Source of the DNA: Anaeromyces robustus
Lineage: Eukaryota > Neocallimastigomycota > Neocallimastigomycetes > Neocallimastigales > Neocallimastigaceae
Reading direction: 5' to 3'
DNA length: 64,000 bases
Assembly: GCA_002104895.1 (NCBI GenBank)
Contig: MCFG01000323.1
Span: 1-64,000, forward strand
Below, piece after piece: positions 1 to 13,038 of this stretch (position 1 is the first letter of the stretch; each line of letters starts with the position of its first letter). Under the pieces are notes generated by a model. The model had not been told where the DNA came from and did not search any database. It was given only the letters and a program-made list of their open reading frames with translations. The position numbers and the translations under genes were made by a program.

Positions 1-569
1 AAAAATGTTTCTAATATATAATAAAAAAAAAAAAATAAAATAAAAAATAAAATAAAATAACAATTAAAAAAATCAATATATATATATATATTTTTTTTTC
101 TTTACTATCATAACTATTATTACTAATATTTCATATATAATTACTTTTAATCAATAAGAAAAATAATAATATATATTAATAACCTATTTATGTATATATT
201 ATTTATTTTTTATTTTTATTTTAATTTTTATTTTTATTTTTTATTTTTTATTTTTTATTTTTTATTTTATTTTATTGAAAAAGATATCTATTTTAACAAT
301 TTTTTATTATTATTATCATTATTATTAATTAATATATACCTATCCTTTTATTAATTAATAATAAATAAATAAATACAATAATATACATTAATTTATTATT
401 ATTATTATTATTTTTTAATAGATGTTTTATATAATCAAAATAATACTAATATAAATATGTCTAATTTATAATATTTTATTTTATATTATTTTATATTATA
501 TTATATTATTTTATTTTAACTTTTTTTTCATTTTATTTTATTTTACTTTATTTTATTTTATAATATTTA
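1..569. other. Non-coding AT-rich stretch
   Basis: Almost pure A/T with homopolymer runs and TTTTA/TTATT-type low complexity. I see no gene in it. It is the 3' flank of the minus-strand gene that starts at 1064. Confidence 0.7.
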
Positions 570-1064
570 TTAATAATTGTTTTGGAGAAGATATTGCCGT
601 GATTGACGGTTATTATATGAAACGGAATTACGGAAGTTATTAGTTGGCATATAGTTACCATGAAAATTACCCGGTGAAGTAGGAGCAGGTGCTGTTATTT
701 TTCTTGCAGGTATTGTAATATTGGTTTGAGAACCACTAGGACTACCTGGTATTGTATTTACACCATATGGTAATTGTAAAGTTCTAAAATCTTGTTGACT
801 ACTTGAATATGATGAAAAAGAGGTATCAATATTATTATATCCATTAACTTTAGGTGAAAATCTCATAGTCATATTATTTGTATTATTTGATCTTGGAGAG
901 GTATACACATTTCTATTATCTTTATTAGCAATTAATTGTTGTTTATATCTTTCATCATCAATTTCCATTGAAAATTTCACCATATAGAGTATAGCTATAA
1001 TAGATAAAATCCCAAATACTATATACCCAATAGATGATAGTATATCGTCATATTCTATAAACAT
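570..1064 (-). CDS. Small single-pass membrane protein, function unknown
   Basis: A single-exon frame encodes 164 residues. The N-terminus is short and acidic (MFIEYDDIL), followed by one clear hydrophobic segment at about residues 11-31 (IGYIVFGILSIIAILYMV). The rest is a polar, probably disordered tail rich in Ser, Asn, Pro, Arg and Gln. Base composition is clearly richer in G/C than the flanks and codon use looks normal, so I take it as a real gene. Lack of a cleavable signal and the basic, low-complexity C-terminus suggest a tail facing the cytoplasm, but this is inference. It resembles no family I recognise. The ATG at 1064 sits in an A/T-rich leader and is the first in frame. An upstream exon cannot be ruled out. 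Confidence 0.6.
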   Translation of the reverse strand: MFIEYDDILSSIGYIVFGILSIIAILYMVKFSMEIDDERYKQQLIANKDNRNVYTSPRSNNTNNMTMRFSPKVNGYNNIDTSFSSYSSSQQDFRTLQLPYGVNTIPGSPSGSQTNITIPARKITAPAPTSPGNFHGNYMPTNNFRNSVSYNNRQSRQYLLQNNY

Positions 1065-2860
1065 TTTTTTATCTTTTCTTTATTTGTTAGATTAAATTTT
1101 CTTTTTTTTTTTTTTTTTTTTAATAGTATTTTTAATAGTTTTTCCAATAATAAAAAAAAAAGTCTAATTCAAGACGTATTTCCAATTTATTATTTTGTTT
1201 AATTTTTAAATGAGGGTATTATATATTATTATTATTTATTTTTAATAGAAAATTATTATACAAATTATTCTTAAAATTTATTAAATTTAATGTAATAATA
1301 ATTTCTTTAGGTTTTCATTTCTTTATATATAAATATAAAAATATTTATATATTTATGTTTAAAAAATATATATTTTATTTGATTGAATGATTAAATAATA
1401 AGATATATATTTATTGTATTATTTATTGTATCAAATTCAATATATATTGTATTCTTTTTATATAAACAAAATTTACTTTTTTATTTTCTTCTCTTTTTTT
1501 TTTTTTTTATATTTTAATATTGTTATTTTTTTATTTATTGTATTTTTCTTTTAAATTTTCTTATTAATTTTTTTTTTAATTGATTATTTTTCTTATAATA
1601 TAATTGTTAATACTTGAATATTTATAAATTGTTGTTATTAGTTTGTTTATTCCTTCAAATTTATTATAATTAATAATTAACTATGATTAAAAAAAATACA
1701 GTGAAAAAAAAAATTACTTCATACTTATAAAATTATCTAATTTTGCATTTTTCTAACAATATTGTATTTTTTTATTAATTATTAATTATTTTATATTATA
1801 AAAAGTTATAATATTAAATATATATATAAAAAGATTATTTTATTTAAAGAAATCTATAGTACAGTATAAAATAGTTAATGGCGTTAATGTCTATTATATG
1901 ACATATATAAAAATTATAATTCTCGTCTTATTATTATTAATTTAAAATAATTTTGTTTTATTTATTGGAATTAGTAAAAATAAATAAATTTACAATATTT
2001 ATTATTTATTGAATATATCAAGTATTTTCTTTTTCTCTGTGTGAATATCCAAACTTTATGAAGTTATTTATTCCAGAAAATTATTAATTTTTTTCTTTTT
2101 GTTATAGATATTTAAATACTCAAAAAAAAAAATTTTTTTTTCAAAAATATAAATAAAAATATAAAAAAAAAAAAAAAAGAAATAAACATTAATTTTTTTT
2201 CGGTTTATTATAAAGTATAATTAATATTTTTATATTTTAATATTTTTATATTTTAATATTTTAATTATCAACTTATGAGTTAATATTATTTGAATATAAA
2301 TCTAATATATATCAAATTAATTTATTATTAATTTATTAATATATAATAAAAAATAATCTATATTAATATATTAATAAAATTAATGTATTTTCTATGATTA
2401 ACTTTTAATATATTAATCCTATATAAAATTTATACAATACATTATATTAAATTATATTATATTATTTATATTTAAATTTATATTTCTATATTAATATCAA
2501 AATATAGAAAATATTATAAATTTTATAGAATAGTAATAGTTTAATATTTATTATATAATATAATATATAATATAAAATAATATAATATATATTATATATA
2601 ATAATATAATTATAATTATATTCTAATAAATAAGAATAATTTAATAATTTAATAAATAATTATTATCAAAAAAAAAAAAAAAAAATTTTTTTTTCCATAT
2701 TTAAGAATGTTTATTTAAAAAACGGTCACTAACTTTAAATATTGAAAATAAATAAAAAAACAAAAAAATACAAAATACAAAAAAATAAGGGAAAAAAAAA
2801 AATAATAATTTGTAAATCATAAAAAAAAAAAATATATATGTGAAAATAATACTAAAATAT

Positions 2861-2961
2861 GTGAAAATAATACTAAAAAGTAGTGAGTTTGTGTTTTATT
2901 TTATTTTAAAAGTAGATAATTAAACTTACTTACTTACTTACTTTTTAGTATAATTTTTCAC
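2861..2961. mobile_element. Possible MITE-like inverted-repeat element
   Basis: The arm GTGAAAATAATACTAAAAAG (running to 2882) is answered by its near-exact reverse complement at 2939-2961. The two differ by one inserted base and one mismatch. About 56 bases lie between, including three to four TTAC units. A partial direct copy of the left arm lies just upstream at about 2841-2857. Size and symmetry fit a miniature inverted-repeat element or a simple hairpin. No transposase is present and no target-site duplication is secure in this A/T background. Confidence 0.3.
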
Positions 2962-3148
2962 TTATTTTTTTTTTACATTAAACTCTTTAATTATTGCTAG
3001 ATAACATTTTAAAACAATTAAAAATTTTAGTTAACGAAAATAATTATAAAAACTAAAAATATTAATATAATAAAACATTATAAAATTAATGAAAGTAATT
3101 TTATTATTATTTTGTTTTAAAGCATTATTATTATTATTATTATTATTA

Positions 3149-3180
<32 letters not shown>

Positions 3181-3844
3181 TTTAAATAATTAATAGTTTT
3201 AATATCTTTTTTATTAAATATTATTAACTACTTATTATTTATTATTTTATTATTATTTTTTTTTTATATTTTTATTTTATATTTTTATTTTATTATTTAT
3301 TTTATTTATTTTATTATATAGGATTTTTAGTTTAGTTTACTATGTCCGTTTATTAATTTAAATTTTTTATTATAAATAATATTTTTTATTTTTTATTAGT
3401 TATTCAATATATTATCTATTATATTATTATTTATTTAAATATATTAACATTATAATTATAATTAATTAAATAATAACAAAACACGAATAGTTTTATCTAT
3501 TTAATTTAAATTATTCATATAATAAAATGAAATAATATTATTACTATTTTTATAATATATTATTATATATAATAAATATATATTATAATATATAATTTAT
3601 ATAATCATGTTATTTTATATTTATTAAAGTTGAATAATTAATATTAAATTTTTATTAAAAATTAATTAAAAATTTTTTTATTCAACATTAATTTATAATA
3701 ATTATAAGTTTTTTAATAATATTATTATTATATTTGTTTTTTTTATTTATTTATTTAATTATATATTTGTTTATTTATTTATTTTGATTATCATGTGATA
3801 TAACCCATAAATATAACATAAATTTATCATAAATATATATTGTT

Positions 3845-3965
3845 TTATTTCGTTCTCTTGGCAATGTTAATATAATATCTTGCATCTATGGTATTGTAAT
3901 AACCCGGAGATTCAACCAGTGAATCTCTTTAGCAGTCATAAAAAGGAAAAGAAAAACTCAAATTA
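3845..3965. ncRNA. Candidate structured RNA or conserved element
   Basis: This patch is clearly richer in G and C than the surrounding kilobases (TTGGCAATG, CCCGGAG, GCAGTCAT). It contains a perfect 7-bp hairpin with a 7-base loop, GAGATTC-AACCAGT-GAATCTC, at about 3918-3938. No protein-like frame covers it. I tried to match it by eye to tRNA, U1-U6, snoRNA boxes and RNase P landmarks without success. It may be a small RNA gene or a gene relic; strand is undecided. Confidence 0.25.
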
Positions 3966-5011
3966 TAAATGCATTTTTATATACACACATCAGACAATGA
4001 TTTATTAACGATAAGTTTCCTAGAAAAATTATCTTTATATAGATATATTTAAATAATAAAAATTCATTTATTTTCCATTTGTAATATAAAATATGATATA
4101 TGATATATTTACATTTGATATTATTTTTTTTTTATTTATTTATTAATAATATTTAAATATATTATTTATTTCTTAAATAATTTATATAAAATGGTTATAT
4201 AATAAAAATCACTTTACATATAAATTAATAGAGTTTTTAAGGAGAATTTTAAAGTAAAAAAAAAAGTTATAAAAGAATAATAATTAATATAACAAGAAAA
4301 ATAATTATTATTACCAACCTACAACATCAATAAATAATTTTTTATATATTGTAATAACATATTATAATTTTTTTTTTATTTTATTCTTTTAACACTATTT
4401 TATTAATTTTTCTTAAAAAGGTTTTAAATAAGTAATAATTTTCTTTTTTTTTTTTTTTTTTTTGAATGTGGATACTTTTTTTTTTTTTTATTTATTTTCC
4501 TAGTATAATTATTTTTGTAATTTATTTATATATTTATTTATTTATTAATAAATAATTTTCTTTAATCTTATTTATATATATAAAGTTAGGATAACATAAA
4601 AATATAATTTTATAAGCAGTGTTTTGGTTTGTGTACTATACATTTAATATAGAGAAATAAATAAAAAAATATAATAATTAAAACAAAACTTTTATAATAA
4701 ACCCTATCATAATATATATATATTTTTCAATTATGTTGAAAAAGTTTTATAATAATTAAAGTTTTATAAAATTAAAAACATTTTTCTCAAATAAATAATA
4801 GAATCCAATAAAAAAAAAATTTCCAATTATTTCAATATATAAAAGAGTATTTAAAATAATAATTTATATTATTTTATATATTATTTTAAATTTTAAAAAA
4901 AAATTTTTTTCTTTTTTTTTTTTTTTTTTAATAACTATTTAACCAGATTTAATAATTTTTTTAGTTATTTCGTTAATTTGTTAGGACGACTTTTAATAAT
5001 TTAATGATTAA

Positions 5012-5043
<32 letters not shown>

Positions 5044-5690
5044 TTTTTAAATATAATGATTTTTTGAATTAAACTTAAAAGATTATAAATGCATTCCTAT
5101 CATTTATACCAAAAAATTTTATCAAATAAATGATTCATGAAACAGACAAAAAACAGAACGAAAAAAAAAAACATAAAAACATAAAAAAAAAACATAAAAA
5201 ACATATTATTCTTTTTTTTTTTTATTTTTTTTTTTTTATTAAATTTTATTTTATTTCTTTATGAATATGTTTTTTTTTTATCCTTGTTGATAAATAACTA
5301 ATATGTATTACATTTTTATTTTTATTTTTATTTTTATTTATTTTTATAATACTTATTTTATTTTATAAAAAAACTTTATATTTTATTATTTATTCCATAA
5401 AAATATAATCAATATATTTTTTTTTATATATATAAATATTTCAATTGTTTTTTTTTTTCAATTCATTTTTTATATAAAATATATTTTTTTTAATTTAAAA
5501 ATAAAAATATAGAAGTTGACGTGTAATTTTTTTTTCTTTAAATATATATATATATATCATTTGATTTTTTTTTAAACTTATATTTATTTACGTATTCATT
5601 AATTATTTAGTTTTCTATCATTCCTTTTTTTTTTTAATTATTTTCGTTAACAAAAAAAAAAAAATTTAATGATAATTATTAATTAATAAT

Positions 5691-7599
5691 TTATTCTGGG
5701 AATGGAATTTCTGGGAAGTTAGTTCCAATATCAATGTAGTAGTATCCTTCAATAGAATCAGCTGGTGGAGTGAATGATTTAATAGCCTTTTCAGCAACAA
5801 CAACTACACCAGAACCATCAGTTAAACGAATATCGACTGGAAGATTGAATGGACCAGCACCTTGTGGAGTAGCCCAAACACCATAACGTTCTTGTGGACG
5901 AGCCATAGTGTAATTTGGATCACGTTGCATCTTAATCCAATTACCTTCATCATCCTTAGCTTCAAGAACAGCAATAGCACCATAACCAGCAGAGTTAACA
6001 ACAGAGAATGAGAACCAGTATGGACCGGCATCCTTACGAAGCCAAATGTACATATTACCTAATCTTGGACATGGAACTCTTCTGTATTTGTTTGGAATAA
6101 CACCAGCTTCCATATGACCATTAGAGGAACCACTTTGAAGACGAGCCATAGCAATATCTGAAAGATCAAGGTGAATACTGTCTTTTGGAACTGGACAACC
6201 GTATTTGAAGTTATTGACTTCTTGACATTGATCCCATTCAGAACCACAACACCATTTACCATTAGCACTACATGGACATGAATCAATAACTGAAAGAAGA
6301 ACTGGTGGTTGATAACCTTCTTCTCCTGGCTTGTAATCAGAACCATCTTCCTTTGTTTTGTAAACTTCGAAACATTCACCACAAGATAAGTAATTATCTT
6401 GATCACCTTCTAAAGAACCCCAGAATTGAGTGTAGTAGTTACCTTGTGGAGCAGCAAAGTTACCACGGTAAGAACGACCGACTGGATCCTTACATAAAGT
6501 TGGATAAGCTCTACAGAATGCAGTACAAAGAGTAGCAAATTCACCAGTGTAATTATGGTCTGAACCACAAACTTGGTATAAACCAAAACCACAAGCACCA
6601 CCGAAAGTTAAACCAAAGTGAGTTGAACGAGAATAGTGGAATTCGGTTGGAATTTCATGGAAATCGTATCCACGATCACCAGATCTACAAGCGAAACTGT
6701 CTACAACCTTACAATGAGCTGAACCATGACCACCACATGTACCACAACCTTGAGTTGAATCTTCATTATCACAGTATTCAGCACAACAAACATTATCTAT
6801 AAGAGCCCAAGAACCACAACTATCCTTAGCATCTGGATAAGGTGATTGTTTTCTGTTTTTGTTGTAGTAAGAATCAGTAGTAGTAGCAGGTGTATTTGAA
6901 GTTTTAGTTTTTGTAGTGGTACTACTTGGTTTAGTAGTAACTTGATTATCAGCTTTAATACCACACCAGCTACCATTTTCAATACCCCATTTTCCAAGTG
7001 TATCTTCTTCCATTACTGGAGTATTACTGTCAGTACAGCATGGATATTCTGGAAGAGACCAACATGTATCACTTCCACTATCTGGAACAATACCACACCA
7101 ACTGCCATTTTCAAAACCCCAATCACCACTACCATCAGAATAAACTATATCCTTTCCGGTACAACATGGGAAATCTTTTTTTTTTAATAAAAATTTTATA
7201 ATTAATTAATAAATTAATAAATTAATAAATTTCTATTATAAAGACTTAATTTAATTTAATAATTTTTTTCTTTATATATTATTTACCTGGAAGGGACCAA
7301 CAAGTTGCTGTGGAACCATTACAACTATCTGGAATACCACACCATTCACCATTTTCAACACCCCAATCACCTTTATATAATATATAATTCAATTTTAAAT
7401 TATTATTACTTATTATTATCGAAAAAAAATAATAATATATAAATTATACTTTAATATTTATTTGATACTAACCACTATCATCAGTATAAGCTACATCACA
7501 TCCTTTACAACAGCCATATCCAGAGGCTTCAGAAAAACAAGCAGCAGAAACTGTTTTATAAGTTAAACCGGCTGCTAAAAGAGCAAAACTTACTTTCAT
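5691..7599 (-). CDS. Cellulosomal expansin-like protein with three fungal dockerins
   Basis: Exons on the minus strand are 7599-7473, 7370-7287 and 7174-5691, joining in frame to 564 residues. A signal peptide (MKVSFALLAAGL..., cleaved near residue 19) leads to three dockerin/CBM10 modules. Each has a CC pair and a WGxENGxWCGI core, ending near residues 54, 99 and 143. A Thr/Ser-rich linker at about 150-175 follows. Next is a Cys-rich double-psi beta-barrel at about 255-439, with GGACGFG, CGECFEV, SCPC, HLDLSD and YRRVPC. The C-terminal part at about 440-564 resembles expansin domain 2 (GPFNLPVDIRLTDGSG). The GH45 nucleophile-region motif (TRYWDCC) is absent, so expansin-type wall loosening is more likely than cellulase activity. 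Dockerins should place it on the extracellular cellulosome, docked to scaffoldin. Both introns lie inside the dockerin-coding part. Confidence 0.88.
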
Positions 7600-10071
7600 T
7601 TTTTTTTTTATTTATTTTTTCAAAAAATAAATTTCCTGATTTTCTAATTATTTTTTTAATATTTAAAAAATTATAAATGTTTATAAATAAATGATTAGAT
7701 GTTATTTACTTAGTTTTAATTATTGTTAAATAAATAATAAAAAATAGTTATTAATTATAAATATTATTAAAATTAAATATTTTATTCTATTAAATTATAA
7801 TTTCTATTTAATATTTTAATATGTTGTTAATAATTTTTCTTTTATTTTATATTAATGAATAATTTATTTTGTTTTTTAATAATATTTTATATTATATAAG
7901 TAAATAATTATTTTGTTCATTTTTATTTATAAAATGATTATTCTTTGAAATCTTGATTTTGTTGTTCTTTAACAATTGAAACACAAATTATGATAATATG
8001 ATTTTTAAAGCAATTAAAAAATATATCCTCATCATTACAATTATACATACTTTTTAAAAAAATATTTAGTTTTTTTTTTTTTTTTTGTTTTTGCTTTTAC
8101 TTTTACTTTTACTTTTTAAATTTTAGTTTAAAAAAATACTATAATCGTCAAGATTATTATTTTTTTAAATCAAAAGAGTTTTGACTACTTAAAGATGAAA
8201 AGAAAAGGAATATATATATAAAAAATACAATACTATAAAAAAATTCTTTTGTTAAAAACAATAAAATTAATCGTTATATTGTTTAAAATACTGTTTATAA
8301 AGCTAAATATATTGTAATGATATAAAAAAAAAATAAATATTATAAAATAAAATATATTACAAGAATATATTATCTATTTATTTTTAATAAAAAAAAATTA
8401 AAATTAATAAATAAGGTTAATAAATTATAAAAGGATTAAAAATTTTAATTATTAATAATTTAACTAACAAACTATCAATTCAAAAAATATATTTTTATAA
8501 TATAATTATAATATAAGTTTATTATATAATAATAGAAAAATATCAGTGTTATAATAAATGTAATCAAGTGTCCAATTAAATTTCTTGTACTATTATTACT
8601 AACTTATTATTCATATTCATTTATAATTAATTTTTTTAATTTTTAATATAATATCTACGAATATCTACGTATAAATAATAAAAAATAATTTAAGAATAAT
8701 ATTTATTTTAATAATAAGCATCAGTACAAATTATATTCATTTAAATATATATTATATTTATTATCAATAATAAATATAATATATTGAAATAATAAATTAT
8801 TATATATTAAAATTAACATAAAATATATTATTATATTATTTATATATTGTTAATATATATTAATAATATTATTATTTTTATTAATATCAACATATTTGTT
8901 TTTAATTATTTAAAAAAAATATTTATTAAGGTTTAGTAAATTATAATCATTAAGCTTTTTCAAATTAATTAATAAAAATAAATTAAAATTACTCATTAAT
9001 AAACAAAAATATTATAATATTCATATGAACTTAAAATTAATTTTTATTCTTTTCTGTTTTCTGTTTTCATATTTCTAATTTCTATTTCTTTTTATATGGT
9101 TATATTATTCTTATTTTTTTGTATTTTATAATTTCTTTTTTTGTTTTTATCTATAATTAATAAATATACAGTATTACAACCTAAAATGCAACATAACTAC
9201 CTAAAGATACAATATATATTTAAATGGTATATATTAAATCTTTTCATATATTTCCTTTTTCTTATATAGCCAGTAGGAAATTTCTACTTAATAAATTAAT
9301 ATATATTTAATATAAAAAACGGTCATTTTCATTTTAAATACAAAATATACTAAAATGGTTTAAATTGAATTAAATACATCAAATTTATAATATTATTAGT
9401 ATTAGTATATTATTAGTATTATATAATGTATCATTCGTGTTACCCATACAAAAACAGAAATTAGCTTTAAAAATCTAGCTTAACAAGATTATTCAATTAT
9501 AAGTGGATATGAATCATTAATTAAATATATTCAAACTTTATTTAATATTAAATATAAAAGATAAAACATTAATAATATTTAATTATGTATCAAAAGGTTA
9601 AACAAACGAAATAGGCTGAAAGTTATTAAATGTGGCTTGTAATAAATTTTGTCTTTTTTTTTTATTTAAAATTTAGTTTAAGAATATTATTATTTATTAA
9701 AGTTAAATAGTAATTAAATTTATAAATTGTTTCTAACTATCGATATAAAAAATTAATTAATAAAGATTATGGTTAAATCTTCAATTTGGATTATTCAGAC
9801 GATAATCTCTTTTATGAAGAAAAAATATAAAAGTGATTTTTCTTCATATTTATATTTTTTTCTAAATTTAAACTATATAAATAAACTAACTAATATTACT
9901 AATAGAAAATGAGTTATTAGTAATAGAAAATGATTAATTACTAAAGGCATAAAAATATTATTAATACATTAATAATTATTATTTTTACAGAAATAAAATA
10001 ATTTCTAAAATATTCTAATTATTAATAATAAAATTGATAAAATATTTAAATTATTCCTAAACTATTTTTGA

Positions 10072-10214
10072 GGCTTGAATTAAATTTTAATTATTAATAA
10101 AAATTAATTTTATTATATTTATTAATATATTATTGTTTAAGGCTTGAAATAAATTTTAATTATTAATTATTATTAATAAAAAATAATTTTATTATATTTA
10201 TTAATATATTATTG
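10072..10214. repeat. Imperfect tandem duplication of about 65-74 bp
   Basis: Two neighbouring copies, 10072-10135 and 10141-10214, both begin GGCTTGAA and end with TTATTAATATATTATTG. The second copy has a short insertion in its middle. The repeat is non-coding. Confidence 0.7.
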
Positions 10215-10640
10215 ACATTATGTTACACAATATCTTTTTCAATATTTATTAAAGCATGCTTTTTATATTTATATATAATATAAAAAATTAAATAATATTG
10301 ACAAACATTTTAATTATCAATTATGTTAATTTATGTAAAAAAGTTATCTTTTTTTTAAGAAATAATTTTAAGGTATATTGCAAAGTTCATAATTTTAATT
10401 TATTCAATTACTATAGATAAAAAAAAAATATATATATATATATTAATATTTAAATACTATTAATAAATATGTGGATTATTATTAAAATGATTTGATCAAT
10501 TAAAGAATATAAATAAGCATTTTTTTCTACGAATTATAATTATAACAATTAACTATTTATCATGTAAAATTATTTATATAACAATTTACTATTTATAATA
10601 TATAAAAAATTTAAATATAAATAACAATTTTATTTATTTC

Positions 10641-10815
10641 ATTTTATTTTATTTTATTTTATTTTATTTTATTTTATTTTATTTTATTTTATTTTATTTT
10701 ATTTTATTTTATTTTATTTTATTTTATTTTATTTTATTTTATTTTATTTTATTTTATTTTATTTTATTTTATTTTATTTTATTTTATTTTATTTTATTTT
10801 ATTTTATTTTATTTT
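10641..10815. repeat. Pentanucleotide microsatellite (ATTTT)n
   Basis: About 35 uninterrupted copies of the unit ATTTT. The same unit fills an intron of the SPX-EXS gene at 55736-55986. Confidence 0.95.
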
Positions 10816-11538
10816 TTATTCTCTTTATTCTTAATTTTATATCATTTATCTTGTTTAGTTATTTTTGATATTTAACTTTTTTAAAAAGAAAATATAATAA
10901 ATTAAATAAGTATTAACTAATCATACTTTACTGAATATTTCACATAATACTTCTATATTGATATATATAAAAAATTAAAAAAATATTAATAATATAAAAT
11001 AACAATGATTATTCAATTATGTATTTAAATATTTAGCAAAAATAAAATTATAAACTTAACAATAAAATAATATATAATTTATTAATATAAACATATTATT
11101 TTATATGCTTTAAATTTATAATTTTGTAGAAAGATACTTTAATCAATTTAACTGAAAATTTATCAAATTCAAATTACAAATTAAAGATTTAAATTATATA
11201 ATAAAAAAATGATATCAAAAAATATATATTGTTTTAAAATATATATTGTTTTTAAATATATATTATATAATTTGATTATATAATACATATTTTTAAATAA
11301 ATATATAATATATTCTATCTTATGGATATATTATATATATATATGTTTTTTATCTTTTTTTTTTTTTTTTTTTTTTTGATATTTAAATATATATAATTAT
11401 TACACAATTTAAATTTGGTATTATTAGTTAATAAATTATGATATTTAAAATCAATTTGAAAATATTTATAAATAAATTAAAAGATAAAATAGTATTATAG
11501 TTTTTTTTTTTTTTTTTTTTTTTTTCTTAATCAATAAT

Positions 11539-13007
11539 TTATACTTTTTTTGGTATGTTATTCCAGTCATAACATTGATCATTAACAAAGCCACAATCAT
11601 TAAAAACTTTAATAATGGAATCATTCAATTTATTATATTCTTTTTCATCAAAAGTAATGTCACGTTTTCTTGAAACAGTTAAAAAGTTATATAATAAATT
11701 GCAAATTGGTTCATATTCAGTACCTATATAATTATACAAATATATTTATTATTTATTAATTAATAATTAGTTATATTAGTTATATATATATATATAACAT
11801 AAATATATATATATATATTATAAAGTATAAAGTAATTTTACCTTTTAATTCTAAGAAGAAGTTATATATATTGGCATCTGTTTTTGCAGCTACAATTTCG
11901 CTATGAGTTTTGAATAATCCCCATGGTAAACCTAATTTTCCTCCTTTTAAGAAATACATCATAACATAGCCTATAGATTCTATATCATCTTGGAATGATG
12001 GGCCTTTATTTTATGTAATTATATTTATAATTTTAGAAATTAGTATATATTAATTAATATTCAAATTTTTATTAAAAAAAATTTTTTTATTTATTATAAA
12101 AAATCTTACATATAGTTCCTTGTGATTGAATTGCTTGTGACATAAATAATGGTGTACCAGTTTGTCCAGGTAATTTAACATTTGGAGCAGTAGCATATCC
12201 AAAATCAATTAAATATATTTTATTTTTAACATCAACCATAAAATTTGATGGTTTTATATCAACATGGACTATGTATTTAAATAAATGTAAAATATAAATT
12301 GTTTTTAATAATTTTATAATTTTATAATGGTTATAATAATTTCAAAAATTATATATTTATATAATATTTACCTAATCCTGTAGAGGTATAGAATTCTTTA
12401 GTTAATCTCATTAATTCCATTAAAACCATTAGCATTGTTTTTAATGAAAAGTAATGACCACATGATTCAAATTTTTGAGTTAAGTTTTCACCTTGAATAT
12501 ATTCCATAAGTAGGAAACGTTGTTTTGGACATGAAGAATATATCTTTGGACTATAATCTATTAAATTAAATAAAAAAATTTATATTAAAAAATATAAAAA
12601 AAAAAGTATTAATTAAATTTATTTATTTTAATATTTTTTTTTTTCCAATAAAAAAATATTTTTTAATTATTATTTAAAATTTATACAATAATTATTTTTG
12701 AAACATACTACAAGCAGTATTATCCATTAAATATTTCATAGTATTAGTTTCAGCATAGAATACTTTCTTATTTTTAATAAATTTAATTGCACAATATTTA
12801 TAGGGTTGCTTTTTACCACTTACAAATTGAGCAAGATAAACTTCACCACAACCACCTTTTCCTAATTGTTTTAATATTTTCCATGTAACACTACCATCAT
12901 CAGATAAAATCTGTTATAAAATTTTTATATTAAATTTTAAATTTGTATATTAATTTAATAATTATTTATTAAATATTTTTATTTTTTAAAATTTTATATT
13001 ATAAAAA

Positions 13008-13038
<31 letters not shown>

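Larger units (their letters stand above)
1065..5690. other. Long gene-free spacer
   Basis: About 4.6 kb of A/T-rich sequence with homopolymers and TTA/ATTT microsatellites, for example at 3123-3180 and 5011-5045. I see no open frame with protein-like composition. Two local exceptions are listed separately: an inverted-repeat element at 2861-2961 and a G/C-enriched hairpin patch at 3845-3965. Confidence 0.6.
7600..11538. other. Gene-free spacer upstream of the expansin gene
   Basis: About 3.9 kb, nearly all A/T. It contains the expansin gene's promoter side (7600 upward), a long pentanucleotide repeat at 10641-10815 and a duplicated block at 10072-10214. Slightly G/C-enriched scraps at about 9420-9500, 9600-9650 and 9770-9810 give only short broken frames. 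I see no supportable gene. Confidence 0.55.

Noticed and set aside
2900-2945. Short-spaced TTAC repeats considered as a CRISPR-like or telomeric array
   Set aside because: The unit is only 4 bases with no spacers and no telomere-type G-rich unit.
5691-7013. Calling the enzyme a GH45 cellulase
   Set aside because: GH45 and expansins share the DPBB fold, but the GH45 TRYWDCC motif is missing and an expansin-type second domain is present.
5822-7201. Several open frames overlapping the expansin gene on both strands
   Set aside because: They are other-frame or antisense shadows of the conserved dockerin and DPBB exons and have no protein-like conservation.
9600-9900. Possible gene remnant in the expansin upstream spacer
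   Set aside because: Slight G/C enrichment, but only fragments under 50 codons without order or family resemblance.
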